Below are positions 22,640 to 34,166 of a DNA stretch of 64,000 nt, piece after piece. The notes under the pieces were generated by a model. It saw nothing but the letters and a program-made list of their open reading frames with translations, searched no databases and was not told the DNA's origin. Origin of the DNA: Adiantum capillus-veneris (lineage: Eukaryota > Streptophyta > Polypodiopsida > Polypodiales > Pteridaceae); NCBI GenBank assembly GCA_014529385.2, contig CM043964.1, forward strand, positions 5,103,997 to 5,167,996, written 5' to 3'. Each line of letters starts with the position of its first letter. Position 1 is the first letter of the stretch. The translations under genes and the position numbers were made by a program.

Positions 22640-22940
22640 ACTTGTGGTAGTGGATGCAAAATCATTTGCAAACCTATCAGTCTTTTCAACCTTTCATGAT
22701 ATCTGGACACCTTGACCAAATTCATGCAGAAATTTGTTGTTCAAAGAATCAATTTTAAGCTTTTCAGGTGTCTGTGCATCTTTATACTCATTTTGAACTT
22801 GCAGTGCTATTACTGGTGCTTCAATGGTAATGCAGAATCATATGATTGCATTAAAAGTGACGAGTTAAATGCACTTACATCGAGATTTGTATTTCCAATT
22901 TGTTATGTGCCTTGATTGGCGGTTGATGTGTCCTTGTTGG

Positions 22941-23621
22941 CTAGATTTCTTGAGCAATCTTCAGAAAAATATCCACCTTTTCGTCCACAATCTGAGCAGT
23001 ATGCCATGATTGATGGTATTTCAATTGTTCTATCATGTCAAGCTCTTGCTGAGAAGTTTCAGCATTTGTACTTGCCAAGATGTCGGCATCTTCTTTTAAA
23101 ACACTGAGCATCAAGCTGTAGAATGCTCCATCTTGACCTTGGTACTGTCTTTGACTCTGTTCTCCAATTAGATTGGCTTCAATTGGTTGATCTGTTGGAT
23201 CTTGCATTTCTGGTTCTCGATTATAGATCTGACCACTATAGTCCATGTACAATGATCTTGATTGCATATGCACTAAATAGATGCTTTGTAGACTTGTGCG
23301 GATTTTTGGGTAACTACTTTCGTCTATTTTTTTCACTTCTATATGCACTTCATCTTTGAGCTTGCAATACCTGGCTCCACTGAAGTCTGTGAACATCTGG
23401 GAGTTCTCTGAATCTTGCTTTACTCTGATCAATAGGATCTTGGCTCCTGTGCTGCTTTTACCACTCATCAAGTATCTATGGTCTTCTGAATTTGCATATA
23501 AGACTTTATCTCCATTGTAGCCATATAGCTGTAAAATCTGCTCTGTTGCAATTGTACTGATGTTGTTACTGCTACTAGCTTGCTCTGCTGTACTTGAATT
23601 CTCGGCTCGATTTGACTCCAT
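22941..23621 (-). pseudogene. gag-like polyprotein segment 1 (element D)
   Basis: A 226-codon ORF from ATG 23621 (MESNRAENSS), the first ATG after the leader. It has a polar serine-rich start, the LYGYNGDKVLYAN and QRQYQGQDGAFYSL motifs shared with segment 2, and a helical acidic end. A stop at 22941 and a broken stretch (22940-22640) separate it from segment 2. No known family. Confidence 0.45.
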
Positions 23622-24684
23622 GTCGCTTGTTCTATAAAACTATCAATTGATAAATTCTAGTATTGATTAGCAGAATTTTGTATCTCGTACTAGTCTAATC
23701 TGCAATCGCATGTGAGTTGTGTTCCTGTTCGTCCAACTAGAAGCTCAAATTGCAGTGCTTGATTTTGACAAATTTCAAAAAATTCTGCCGCTCACAGCTT
23801 TGAGTTGGCCTTTTTGCTCGCTTTTTTTCGGCTGACCTGGTTTGATTTGCTCGGTGTAGTTTTCCCGGCTGTTCTTTTGCTTTTCAGGCTTTTGATTTCC
23901 TTGTTGTGTTGTTTGCTCGATGTGTGACTTTTTTTGCTTTTCTGGGTTTTATTTTTTTTGCACTTTAGAGGACTTCTTTTTTATTTTTCTTAATTTTTTG
24001 TGAAATTTTGAATTTTCTAAATTCTTTTGATATTTCTTGGAAAGGTTTTGATTTTTTAGTAATTTTTTTGAGAATTTTGTTATTTTTTGTGAATTTTGAA
24101 GGTTCAAGTCTAATCTTTTTTGTAAATTTAGGAGTTTTTATGAAACTTTTGATGGTTTTATGAATTTTAGTGATTTGTTGGAATTTTTCCAATCAATTTT
24201 GGACTTTTTTGTGAATTTTCTATGACCTTTTGGAGTTTTTTACTTTTTTGTGTTTTTTATGAGTTTTTTTATTTTATGGTGATTTCTTTATCAATTTTGA
24301 TTTTTTATGAATTTCTAAGAGATTTTTAATTTTTTATGAGTTTTTTTATTTTTATGTGGATTTTTTTACCTTTTTTCCTTTTTTAAATAATTTTTAAATC
24401 CTTTTTTAAATTTTTTATTTGTTTTTTGTATTTATTATACTTTTTATGGCTTTGTAATGTTTTTTGTGATTTTTAAAAGCCCTTTTTTATTTTCCTTCTT
24501 TTTTGTTAATTTTTTAAATTATTTTATGGATTTAAAAATATTTTTTATTGTTTTTATGTGATTTAACACTTACTTGGTAACTGCAGTTACCTGGCAAGCT
24601 GGCTCTTTACTTCACGGAGCGTGGCGACGACCAGCAGTGATTGCGTAAGGTGCGCGTCGTATGGGAGTGACAGCGACAGCACAC

Positions 24685-24756
<72 letters not shown>

Positions 24757-24780
24757 CTGCGAGCCTGTCTGGGGCAACGT
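23622..24780 (-). other. Element D leader, T-rich block and left flank of C'
   Basis: On the + strand 23930-24580 is extremely T-rich, with repeated short GAATTTT and GATTTTT phrases (A-rich on D's strand). 24582-24780 is normal in composition and holds a (GA)n tract. No gene seen. It ends in ACGT at 24777-24780, the left target copy of C'. Confidence 0.6.
24690..24750. repeat. (GA)n microsatellite
   Basis: About 60 bp of GA dinucleotides just left of element C'. Confidence 0.95.
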
Positions 24781-25587
24781 TGTCGTGTTGTGACACGTAC
24801 ATAGTGGGAACGCATCCTACAAGAGTTATCTTGTAACTTCTTAGATACATAGTTATATTTTCTATAATATACATATGCATATTTAAGTATAATAATATGC
24901 TTTCTATCTCATCCTATTATTTATCTCAAGGGTAACCTATTCTTACTTTACCATCAGAAAATACTATGGGAAAAGCATCAATAGCTCCGCCCCTTTAAGA
25001 TGTGGCCAAAAGCATTGATTCTTTATTTCTACTATCTCATTATCATCTCACACCCTAGCTAGATCCTATATCTAGGGTAAACTCCAATATATATATATTT
25101 TTCTTATATTTCTTTTCAATAGCTACTAGGAGGGAATCAAATACTAATGAGACACTAAGTGGTATGATTTCAAAGATACACTTATTTTAATGTATTATTG
25201 CAAGAATGATTACAAAACTTTGTCAATGAGCAATGTCATGCTTTCATATGGCATGAGGTGTCCTTTGGAATCAAATGAAAGTCTAGGCTAAGGGGACCAC
25301 AGGAAGACTTTTGCTGCCAGAAATGGACCCTATTTTGATGATTTTTTTTACACAAGGTTCCAATTCGAATTGGAAAACAATTTTACAATGAAAATCGTAG
25401 CTAATGAGCTGAATTTTTTGCTCATATTTTTACTTTTTTATTTGGAGCCACGGTTGAGGAGATATAATCAAAATACTGGACCCCGGTCTGCCCACATCAT
25501 GCAGGGACAGCTCATTTCCAAATTTTCCAATTTCTGTTCACACTGGCTCCTCTCTTCTTGTGTAAACCCTTGGGGGTTCCCTTCACC

Positions 25588-25595
25588 TATAAAAG
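25588..25595 (+). promoter_or_regulatory. LTR TATA box, family C copy 2
   Basis: TATAAAAG in the same CACC...GGGGACC context as copies 1 and 3; this is the promoter that would drive the C' ORF. Confidence 0.7.
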
Positions 25596-26160
25596 GGGAC
25601 CTTTTCTTCCTTGAAAACCACTCAAGCATTCAAGCCATTGATGAGAGGAATTCTTGAGGGAGTGAGTAGTAATGCCTAATTGTACTTAGCCATTAACATA
25701 AGCCCAAGCCTACACTTTCTCCTAGAGGAAGACTAGCCATTCTTGTACGCTATCCTTGGAAGATCAACTCTAATCAAAGAAGGTCTTGGACTTGGCGTAT
25801 CAATCAACGTTGAATTCTCCCCTCTTATTCTCTCTCCATCAATAATGGTGTCGAAGGGTTTGTCAAGTAAGATGTGTTCTACATTGATGTTTTCTTGATT
25901 TCTTGTTGTTTTCTTTTTCATCTCTAATCCAACATATATATATATATCTAATATCATCTCCTTAACCAAATCTATCTCTCTCACTCTTAGTAATTCATCC
26001 TCTGTACAAATTTTAGGTTCTCCTTGCTACAGGTACATCTCTCCCCGTAGTATCCTTATTGCCTACGGGCAAAAATAGTGCTTGGGAGGGAAACTCTCTT
26101 CTTTTCTCTTCCCTTCTCTTCTCTCATATCTACATTTCACACATACTCGAGTTATCCTAG

Positions 26161-26379
26161 ATAAATAATCCACATGATGATAATTTATATCGCTTTCACT
26201 CTGTACAATCTATTAGAATTAACGTATGGATTAGCCGTAAAATACACTTTCAACAACGTATAGTGTTTCTCTTTGGCCCAGAAAGGCTCAATGAAATACT
26301 TCTATCACCGGATCCCATCATACTACCTCTCATAGACTATAACTTTTCTTTTGACGTAAGCGTAGTTATCTTGCTATGA
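26161..26379 (+). pseudogene. RKI-module protein a, start codon lost (copy 2)
   Basis: Same frame and residues as 21147-21365 (INVWISRKIHFQQ, FGPERLNEIL), but the ATG is ATA. The downstream ATGA junction at 26376 is kept. Confidence 0.55.
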
Positions 26380-26588
26380 ACCAAGAGGATTTGTACACAC
26401 AATTAATCCCAATCACTAGACAAAATATATATATTATAGTAAGCACAAAACTACAATTCCAAAGAACAATTCGTAGCCTATTCGGTCAGCCAAGATTGAA
26501 TTCCATTAACTCATCTATTAACCCTTTCATATTACCCATGATACGATATGACCATAGCCTTGATGTTGTCATCTTTGTGTTAATTTGA
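26376..26588 (+). CDS. RKI-module small protein b (copy 2)
   Basis: Intact 70-codon ORF matching 21362-21574 with a few substitutions (for example PRLNSINSS). See that entry for the motif. In C' it lies about 780 nt after the TATA box and about 230 nt before the internal ORF start. Confidence 0.5.
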   Translation: MNQEDLYTQLIPITRQNIYIIVSTKLQFQRTIRSLFGQPRLNSINSSINPFILPMIRYDHSLDVVIFVLI

Positions 26589-26817
26589 CATTCTCTTTTG
26601 TGTTCTTTCTTTGTGCGTGTGAGTGCAAGAGAGAATGGGTGGGGCTTCTTTGATTGCACTTCTTTCCAAACCCTAGTCTTCATGGCATCTATGGTTTAAC
26701 CCCTTCATATAGCTTTTTGGAGTTCTCTCACAAACTCTCACAGCCATAAGCTTGGTGCTTTCCTGGCTAGACCGTAAATTTCTCGACATATTTTTGCCGG
26801 GGTGAGAGTACATAAAG

Positions 26818-26994
26818 ATGGATAGCAAAGTGGAGCAGCTATATGCTGAAGTGAAAGAGCTTGTAGACAGATACAAATGGCTTGAAGAAGAAGACCGGAT
26901 TCAAAAAGCGATTGAAAGCGCTAGGCAATCCGTATATAATGAGCTTAATATATTGAAGGCTATGATCCAGAAGGATATCTTGAGTGCTATGTGA
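26818..26994 (+). CDS. Short coiled-coil-like N-terminal ORF (element C')
   Basis: 58 codons from the first ATG after the LTR: MDSKVEQLYAEVKELVDRY, then charged helix-like sequence, ending in TGA at 26992. The following long acidic frame is offset by one, so the two may once have been a single protein broken by an indel. The helical composition and first place in the element recall a gag N-terminus, but no family is recognised. Confidence 0.45.
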   Translation: MDSKVEQLYAEVKELVDRYKWLEEEDRIQKAIESARQSVYNELNILKAMIQKDILSAM

Positions 26995-29183
26995 CAGAAA
27001 TGAGGCTTCAAGCAATTCCAAAAGCTCGGATGATTGCAACATTTGTTGAACTTGTGAGTGATGATTTCAAGCACCAAGTTCAAGACTATGCAAGTGTATA
27101 TGCAAGCAACTGGGGTGAGTTTTCTACAGCTATAACACAGGTATGCTTGGGACATCAAGACCAAGAGATGGAGCAGAGTGGAAGTGGATGTGACCAGCTA
27201 GAGTTGGTGTCTCCTGTAAGCCATGCAAGTGTCAACACATCCATACAGGCTAATTTAGAAGCAGTAATAGATGCATATCTTTTGCAAGATGCAAATTAAT
27301 TGTATGCAGATGATGCAGACATAGTGGAAGCTATTTATGCACGTTTGGGTCTTGTAACCTTCGTATCTCAAGATAATGACTCTCATGATGCTATCCAAGC
27401 ACCTGAAACGGCTCAAAGCGACTTAGAGGATGATGCAAACTTGTCGGCTATGATAGATGATTTGGACGCTCCTTTTGATTCGTTTGAAGATGCACATGAG
27501 TGTATATACAAGGATGAGGATGCTATGGTTTTGACAGAGGATGTGAATGGAAAACAGGTGGAAGAGAGCTATATTAGTGATGTGCTACAATCTACTTTTG
27601 AGCAGATCTAGGAACTTTTACCAAGTTTAGAAGAGCCGGATGCCTATACTGAAGACATATACCAGGATGAAGAAGCCATTATCAATGCTTTCCTATGCGA
27701 TTTTGATGCATGTGGTACTACCCAAATGGATATGCCTAGCAGCGAAAGTGCTAATTTAGAGGGGGTGACTGAAAATCTCTTCCTTTGTGAGTATAGCTCT
27801 GCTAGTAGCATTGCGGATTGTGAAGTACCTCATCTAGACGAGGTGGAAGAAGAGGAGTGCATTGAGAGAGTAATATGTATGTCTTGTATATATGGGGTAG
27901 CAGATGTGATGCACATGACTCATGAAATTGTGCCTTATTTAGAGCTAGATGTAGCAAGCTTTCACAATTCCATGGTAGAGGAAGGAATGATAGATGCAGA
28001 TTCTCTGCATGAGGATTGGGGTTCTGCGGATGAAGCTATGAATCTTCAAGATTCACAAAGCAAAGATAGAGAAGTGTTTGGTTATGCTATACAGGTTGAA
28101 GTGACATCGGAGAATAGAGTAGAAGAGCAAGAAACCTCTTCAGATATGGTCTGTGATTGGGGTGATATTTCTTATCTGTGTGAAGATGCAAATAAAGATG
28201 CTTGCCATAATGTGCCTACTATACAGGGTTCTAAGAATTTCGGTTGCCTGCAGGTATGCAAACAATATCTGAGGCATAAAAGGGATTTAGGTCTTGTGTC
28301 ACAAGGTATAAATTGCAAGCATGTTTGTGAGCATCTATCTGCTATGGATAGGAAGGGTATACATGGTGATGCCTTGAAGCAAGAAGAGGATGCTAGCTCT
28401 ATGCTGACACCAAAGTCATGTAATGAAGAAGGGTTCTCCCTAGATGAGTGGAGACATGATTCAATTGAAGATAATTTAGCGATGGGTCAAAAAGGAAGAA
28501 GGGGTGAAGATATTGTGTCAGAGACTAACTCCAAGGAGGTTTTTGAGCAGTCGGTTACAAGTGACCGGGAGCATACCTACCAGGATGATTTGGAAAGGGA
28601 ATTAGACACCATATTTGAGAGATATGCAAAGTTTTATGATGTAAAGCTGGAGAGGTATTTGGTAAAAGGTGAGAGAATTGATGAGAGGTTTACCATGCAT
28701 ATTTCTGAGGTTTCTCTCGATGTTGAGAAAGGCTATCTAGAGGATTCTTTTGAGAATGAAGATGCAGATTCAGACTTCTATGCGAAAGAGGTACATATGG
28801 ATATAGAGGTTGGTGAGAAGGTTGAAGTGCAGTTTCAAAAATCTTTCAAGTATATTACAGGAAGCCTGGAAGTGTTTTTTGAAGATGAGGATGAGGAACT
28901 TATGTCTCTACATCATGAAGATTTTGCGCATAATGGAGATTTGTTACAGATGTTTTGGAGACAAGTCTATATAACAATTCCTTCTGATCCAAGAGGAATT
29001 AAAAGATGCGGAGAATCTCAATGCTTAGTACACTACAAGTTTTTGAGTTACCTATATGATCTTGGACAAGGTCATGGGATGACAGGGGATACAACTGCTT
29101 TCACAAGTTACCATGAGGTTGGCACATGCCGGAGGATGTGCAGGTTTAGAGGGGATGGATATCATGCTATGACACGTACATAG
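26949..29183 (+). pseudogene. Long acidic ORF of unknown function (element C')
   Basis: One frame stays open for about 740 codons apart from a TAA at 27297 and a TAG at 27609. The product is very rich in Asp/Glu, with repeated short phrases such as DEEAI, EDANLSAMIDD and ESYISDVL. Cysteine pairs occur (VICMSC, HVCEH) but no spaced zinc motif is clear. It runs through the polypurine tract into the first 28 nt of the 3' LTR. No retroviral domain, signal peptide or membrane segment is seen. It takes the place of gag-pol. It could be a captured gene or a diverged element protein. Confidence 0.6.
29143..29155 (+). other. Polypurine tract of element C'
   Basis: GGTTTAGAGGGGA just before TGGATATC; the counterpart of 19737-19751. 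Confidence 0.65.
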
Positions 29184-29975
29184 TGGGAACGCATCCTACA
29201 AGAGTTATCTTGTAACTTTTTAGATACATAGTTATATTTTCTATAATGTACATATGCATATGTAAGTATAATAATATGATTTCTATCTCATCCTATTATT
29301 TATCTCAAGGGTAACCTATTCTTACTTTACCATCAAAAAATACTATGGGAAAAGCATCAATAGCTCCGCCTCTTTAACTTGTGGCCAAAAGCATTGATTC
29401 TTTATTTCTACTATCTCATTATCATCTCACACCCTAGCTAGATCCTATATCTAGGATAAACTCCAACATATATATATTCTATATATTTTTCATATATTTC
29501 TTTTTAAATAGCTACTAGGAGGGAATCAAATACTAATGAGACACTAAGTGGTATGATTTCAAAGATACACTTATTTTAATGTATTATTGCAAGGATGATT
29601 ACAAAACTATGTCAATGAGCAATGTGATGCTTTCATATGGTATGAGGTGTCCTTTGGAATCAAATGAAAGTCTAGGCTAAGGAGACCACAGGAAGACTTT
29701 TGCCGCCAGAAATGGACCCTATTTTGATGATTTTTTTACACAAGGTTCCAATCCGGATTGGAAAATGATTTTAAAATAAAAATCGTAGCTAATGAGCTGA
29801 ATTTTTTGCTCATATTTTTACTTTTTTATTTAGAGCAATGGTTGAGGAGATATAATCAAAATACTGGATCCCAGTCTGCCCACATCATGCAGGGACAGCT
29901 CATTTCCAAATTTTCCAATTTTTGTTCACACTAGCTCCTCTCTTCTTGTGTAAACCCTTGGGGCCTCCCTTCACC

Positions 29976-29983
29976 TATAAAAG
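29976..29983 (+). promoter_or_regulatory. LTR TATA box, family C copy 3
   Basis: TATAAAAG, same context as the other two copies. Confidence 0.65.
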
Positions 29984-30550
29984 GGGACCTTTTCTTCCTT
30001 GAAAACCACTCAAACATTCAAGACATTGATGAGAGGAATTCTTGAGGGAGTGAGTAGTAATGCCTAATTGTACTTAGCCATTAACATAAGCCCAAGCCTA
30101 CACTTTCTCCTAGAGGAAGACTAGCCATTCTTGTACGCTATCCTTGGAAGATCAACTCTAATCAAAGAAGGTCTTGGACTTGTCGTATCAATCAACGTTG
30201 AATTCTCCCCTCTTCTTCTCTCTTCATCAATAATGGTGTCGAAGGGTTTGTCAAGTAAGATGTGTTCTACATTGATGTTTTCTTGATTTCTTGTTGTTTT
30301 CTTTTTCATCTCTAATCCAAAATATATATATTATATCTAATATCATCTCCTTAACCAAATCTATCTCTCTCACTCTTAGTAATTCATCCTCTCTATGAAT
30401 TTTAGGTTCTCCTTGCTACATGTACATCTCTCCCCACAATATTCTTATTGCCTACGGGCAAGAAATAGGGCTTGGGAGGGAAACTCTCTTCTCTTCTCTT
30501 CCCTTCTCTTCTCTCATATCTACATTTTACACATACTAGAGTTATCTTAG

Positions 30551-30769
30551 ATGAATAATCCACATGATGATAATTTCTATCGCTTTCACTCTGTACAATC
30601 TATTAGAATTAACGTATGGATTAGCCGTAAAATACACTTTCAACAATGTATAGTGTTTCTCTTTGGCCCAGAAAGGCTCAATGAAATACTTCTATCACCG
30701 GATCCCATCATACTACCTCTCATAGACTATAACTTTTCTTTTGACGTAAGCGTAGTTATCTTGCTATGA
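30551..30769 (+). CDS. RKI-module small protein a (copy 3)
   Basis: Intact 72-codon ORF, nearly identical to 21147-21365, with the ATGA overlap at 30766. It keeps INVWISRKIHFQQ, FGPERLNEIL, PIILPLIDY and FDVSVVILL. Confidence 0.55.
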   Translation: MNNPHDDNFYRFHSVQSIRINVWISRKIHFQQCIVFLFGPERLNEILLSPDPIILPLIDYNFSFDVSVVILL

Positions 30770-30975
30770 ACCAAGAGGATTTGTACACACAATTAATCCC
30801 AATCACTAGACAAAATATATATATTATGGTAAGCACAAAACTACAATTCCAAAGAACAATTCGTAGCCTATTCGGTCAGCCAAGATTGAATGCCATTAAC
30901 TCATCTATAACTCTTTCATATTACCCATGATACGATATGACCATAGCTTTGATGTTTTCATTTTTGTGCTAATTT
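30766..30975 (+). pseudogene. RKI-module protein b, frameshifted (copy 3)
   Basis: Starts like 21362 but has lost one base near 30909 (CTATAACT against CTATTAACC), which breaks the last third. Confidence 0.5.
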
Positions 30976-31177
30976 GACATTCTCTTTTGTGTTCTTTCTT
31001 TGTGCGTGTGAGTGCAAGAGAGATTGGGTGGGGCTTCTTTGATTGCACTTCTTTCCAAACCCTAGTCTTCATGGCATCTATGGTTTAACCCCTTCATATA
31101 GTTTTTTGGAGTTCTCTCACAAACTCTCACAGCCATAAGCTTGGTGCTTTCCTGGAAAGACCGCAAATTTCTCGACA

Positions 31178-31473
31178 ACGTGCTAGTGACGTGGTTGAGC
31201 TGGAGAGAGTGTACAGTGGGTGGGTCTCGTGGCTGACTCAACGGGATAAAAGAGAGAGAGAAGATACGCGTGTGAGGGGTAGTGGGCCCTGAGGGGTACC
31301 CGGTAGAGGGGTTGTGTGTGTGTGTGTGTGAAATGAAAAGAAATGTGGCAGACAACGAGAGTAGAGAGAGAGAGAGAAGAGAGAGAGTGGCAGAAGAGAC
31401 AGAATGAATACGTTAAGACTGTTAGAGGGGTTAGAGAGAGAGAAAAAGTTAGCGAGGGGGAGAGAGAGAATGG

Positions 31474-31523
<50 letters not shown>

Positions 31524-33227
31524 TGAGATGGGTGGTGTTCACCCGAAGAGAAGAAGAAGAAGAAGAGTTTTCAATGTTGAAGGAAACTATCGCAAAAGAC
31601 CATAAAGATCTCCATGGACGACAAATTTTATGCGCCGCAAGGCACGGGCATCGAGTTCACAACTGAACTTTTTTATTACTGTTTTTTTGATATTTTTGAA
31701 TGTGCAAAAATGCCTAAAATAGGCCGAAAATTAGCTGAAAAGACTAAAATTCACCCGAAAATCGCACAAATCACCAGAAAACTCCAAACAATTTCCAAAA
31801 AATTCAAGGAACCTTAGAAAATCACTATCATTCACAACCGAACATTTTCGACACAGAAAAGCGCACCAAAAATAGCAGATTTTATCAAAAATATAATTTG
31901 CGACACAATCGTTAACCCCGTCCCCGAAAATAGCGAAACGCTCAAAATTTGACCACGGAGGTCACAAATGCGAACAAAATGATGCCATAAATAGGCACAC
32001 ACAAAATAGCTCGTAAAGATTGCAAAATATCAAATTTTTGTGGAATTAACAAAAAATTAATGCAAAAATTAGCATAAAATTGCCAAATATTTATAAAAAT
32101 AATCCAAAAAATGCCCAAAAAAATTTCTACAAATTCTCCACACATTGGGGAGTAGTGCAGCCAAATAAAATCACACAAATCATATCAATTCAATTGCCAA
32201 ATAATTTAATCAATAAAATCAAGAATAAGAAATTAAACCGATAAAACTACTAACAAAATTAGGTCAAAATCTGACGCAATTGAAATGTGTAAATCCCTGT
32301 TTTGAGCACAAAAACATATCAATTAGCCATTACAAATATCAATTATGCAATCAAAATATGAATCAATCATGCAAATTAAACACTTTTTAGGCACACACAC
32401 AGTAGTAATTGGCATTTTTTACCAATATTTAGGTGCACACACAAAAGGGTGAATTTTGTCGAAATTGCAATGTGATTTCACAAATCATTAGTTGGACATG
32501 AGAACAACACAAAAATCATCACAATTGGAAAATTATTAAGCACCCATTGATTTTTAGGTGCACAAACATGGGCAAAATAGTGCACACATACCTAAAATTA
32601 AGCATACACACACTCAATTAGAATGCACACACACTTGATTTTAGTGCATACACACTTGCAATTGACCATCCAAGCATGAAATTAAATCAATTAGGCACCA
32701 AATTAGCAACTTACAATCACCAATTAGCAATTGAAACCTGCCAAATTCATGCGCCACCAAATCTTAAAAATTTCGGCATTATGATGGCATGAAAATGAAT
32801 AATAAAAAAATCTTCAATCCAACATAGCATCAACATTGCATTGCATCAAAATTATATTCAACATAGCATTGCATCATGGTGGGATTTCTACACATCCTTA
32901 GATTTTAATTCTACACATCCTTAGATTCTAGGGAGGTTGAGACTACCACCTTGATTACCTTTCCATTGAAGATCAATTGAATCGTCGAATGCTCCAATCC
33001 TTAATAGCAAATAAGTAAGTAAGAAAAAATTAGTCAAATTAGCAAGGAATTAGTCTTAAATTAGATGTGTGTAAACACACAATTGGCAAGATATGGTGAC
33101 ACATTAGGAAATTATGAGCACATTGCTTCATGCACACACATCCAAAATCCACAAAAACATAGACACACAAGTGGAATTAGTGAAGAAACGCATTCGATTA
33201 TGCCACAATTACACTAGCATAGGCCAT
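31178..33227 (-). other. Element D leader, right part
   Basis: Begins with the ACGT target copy. 31178-31560 is rich in GA and GT tracts. 31690-33200 is A-rich on the + strand, with repeated short phrases (CACACACA, AAAATTAG, GCACACACA). No gene, motif or RNA gene seen. On D's strand this would be untranslated sequence between the primer site and the gag-like frames. Confidence 0.5.
31476..31523. repeat. (GT)n microsatellite
   Basis: About 46 bp of GT dinucleotides. Confidence 0.95.
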
Positions 33228-33247
33228 CGTCCCCGTCAACGGCGCCA
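33228..33247 (-). other. Primer-binding site of element D
   Basis: Read on the minus strand, TGGCGCCGTTGACGGGGACG starts 2 nt after the LTR end. TGGCGCCGTTG... is a well-known plant gypsy primer site. It fixes D's orientation. Confidence 0.8.
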
Positions 33248-33249
33248 AA

Positions 33250-34166
33250 TGTTGGGGGTCCCATTGTTGCAATAGCTCCAATGACCAACAAAATTATCAA
33301 TCCGGAGGGATAAGCTACCCGGATAGGGCATGGAAACACTCACACGATTAGAGATCTAATCATGGCAATACGAATGGTTAAATCTATGAGATGAGCTTCT
33401 CGGCCTATGGAGGAGCCAAGACACAATGAAGGGCAATCTCCACATCCACTTCTCTTCACCTCCAATCAGCCCAATCACACACACTACGATTGCAAGATGC
33501 ACACAACACTAATCCTATCATGCAACACACTAATCGCAAGCACACACACATAGATCTATCTAGCACCACACTCCAATCAAACATATATGCACACACAAGC
33601 AAAAGAGGAAAATCACACAATATTAGAGAGGGATTAACCACTAATTAGTTAAGATCTAACTAATCTAAGCAACATAGGCAATCATAAGAAGCATGAGAGA
33701 GGCATAATGAAAGAGAATGAATCATTGATTAGTGTTAATCAAGTCTCACATGAGCAAGGAGGAGCTCAAGGACTCCGTAGCCACACACCTCAATATGTCT
33801 CACCAAAGAGTGCTCTCAACAAATGAGCTTGAGAAGCCTAATTTCTTTTACACACTGCTTTATATACCTAGGGTAAAAATATGCAATGTTCGGGTGTCCA
33901 AGGCTTTTAGGGCTCCACCACTTACTAAATCTGCAACCTAAGCACGGTAACTGACCTATTCTTTATATCTTGGAACTCCCATTGAGCGCGTAACACATTA
34001 AAATATTACAATGGCTTGAAATAATTCAAGAATTTACAATGGTTACCTTTTTGGGAAAACGTGGAAAATGTGTAACTCCAATCTTTACTGCTTCTTCCTG
34101 TTGATCTTCTATGTGCATCCGTAAGGCTTCAGTATTTAGCAGCTCCTGTTAAGTGACGTTGACTCA
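33250..34166 (-). repeat. Element D right LTR (5' LTR on the minus strand)
   Basis: TGTTGGGGG...GACTCA on the + strand; aligns with 13577-14495. A minus-strand TATA box lies at about 33858-33865 (TATATAAAGC). The primer site adjoins on the left. Confidence 0.85.

Larger units (their letters stand above)
24781..26788 (+). repeat. Element C' 5' LTR (family C, copy 2)
   Basis: Starts TGTCGTGTTG (lacks the GGAT of the other two starts) and ends CTCGACA. The sequence after it, TATTTTTGCCGGGGTGAG, has no TGG and no clear tRNA match, so the primer mechanism is unknown. Confidence 0.9.
24781..31177 (+). mobile_element. Element C': non-autonomous LTR element with a novel acidic ORF
   Basis: Two 2.0 kb family-C LTRs (24781-26788, 29156-31177) flank 2.37 kb of internal DNA. 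ACGT directly abuts both ends (24777-24780 and 31178-31181), a 4 bp target duplication. The polypurine tract and the bases before it match element C. No protease, RT, RNase H or integrase motifs are present, so it would need proteins from a full-length relative. It is inserted in D's leader. Confidence 0.85.
29156..31177 (+). repeat. Element C' 3' LTR (family C, copy 3)
   Basis: TGGATATC...CTCGACA, full length against copies 1 and 2, followed by the target copy ACGT. Confidence 0.9.
13577..34166 (-). mobile_element. Element D: minus-strand LTR element interrupted by C and C' (model)
   Basis: Related LTRs in the same orientation lie at 13577-14495 and 33250-34166. A primer site adjoins the right LTR, gag-like and protease-like frames lie between them on the minus strand, and two + strand elements (C, C') split the inside. 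Flanks are ACCCA and GTTAA, so no target duplication is seen, and the LTRs differ by roughly 8-10 percent. D may be an old copy or a recombinant between two relatives. No RT, RNase H or integrase of D was found. Confidence 0.5.

Noticed and set aside
26949-29183. C' acidic ORF as an envelope gene
   Set aside because: No signal peptide, membrane segment or cleavage site seen, and it starts right after the LTR rather than after pol.
13577-34166. Target duplication for element D
   Set aside because: Flanks ACCCA and GTTAA do not match. The D model rests on LTR pairing, orientation and primer site only.
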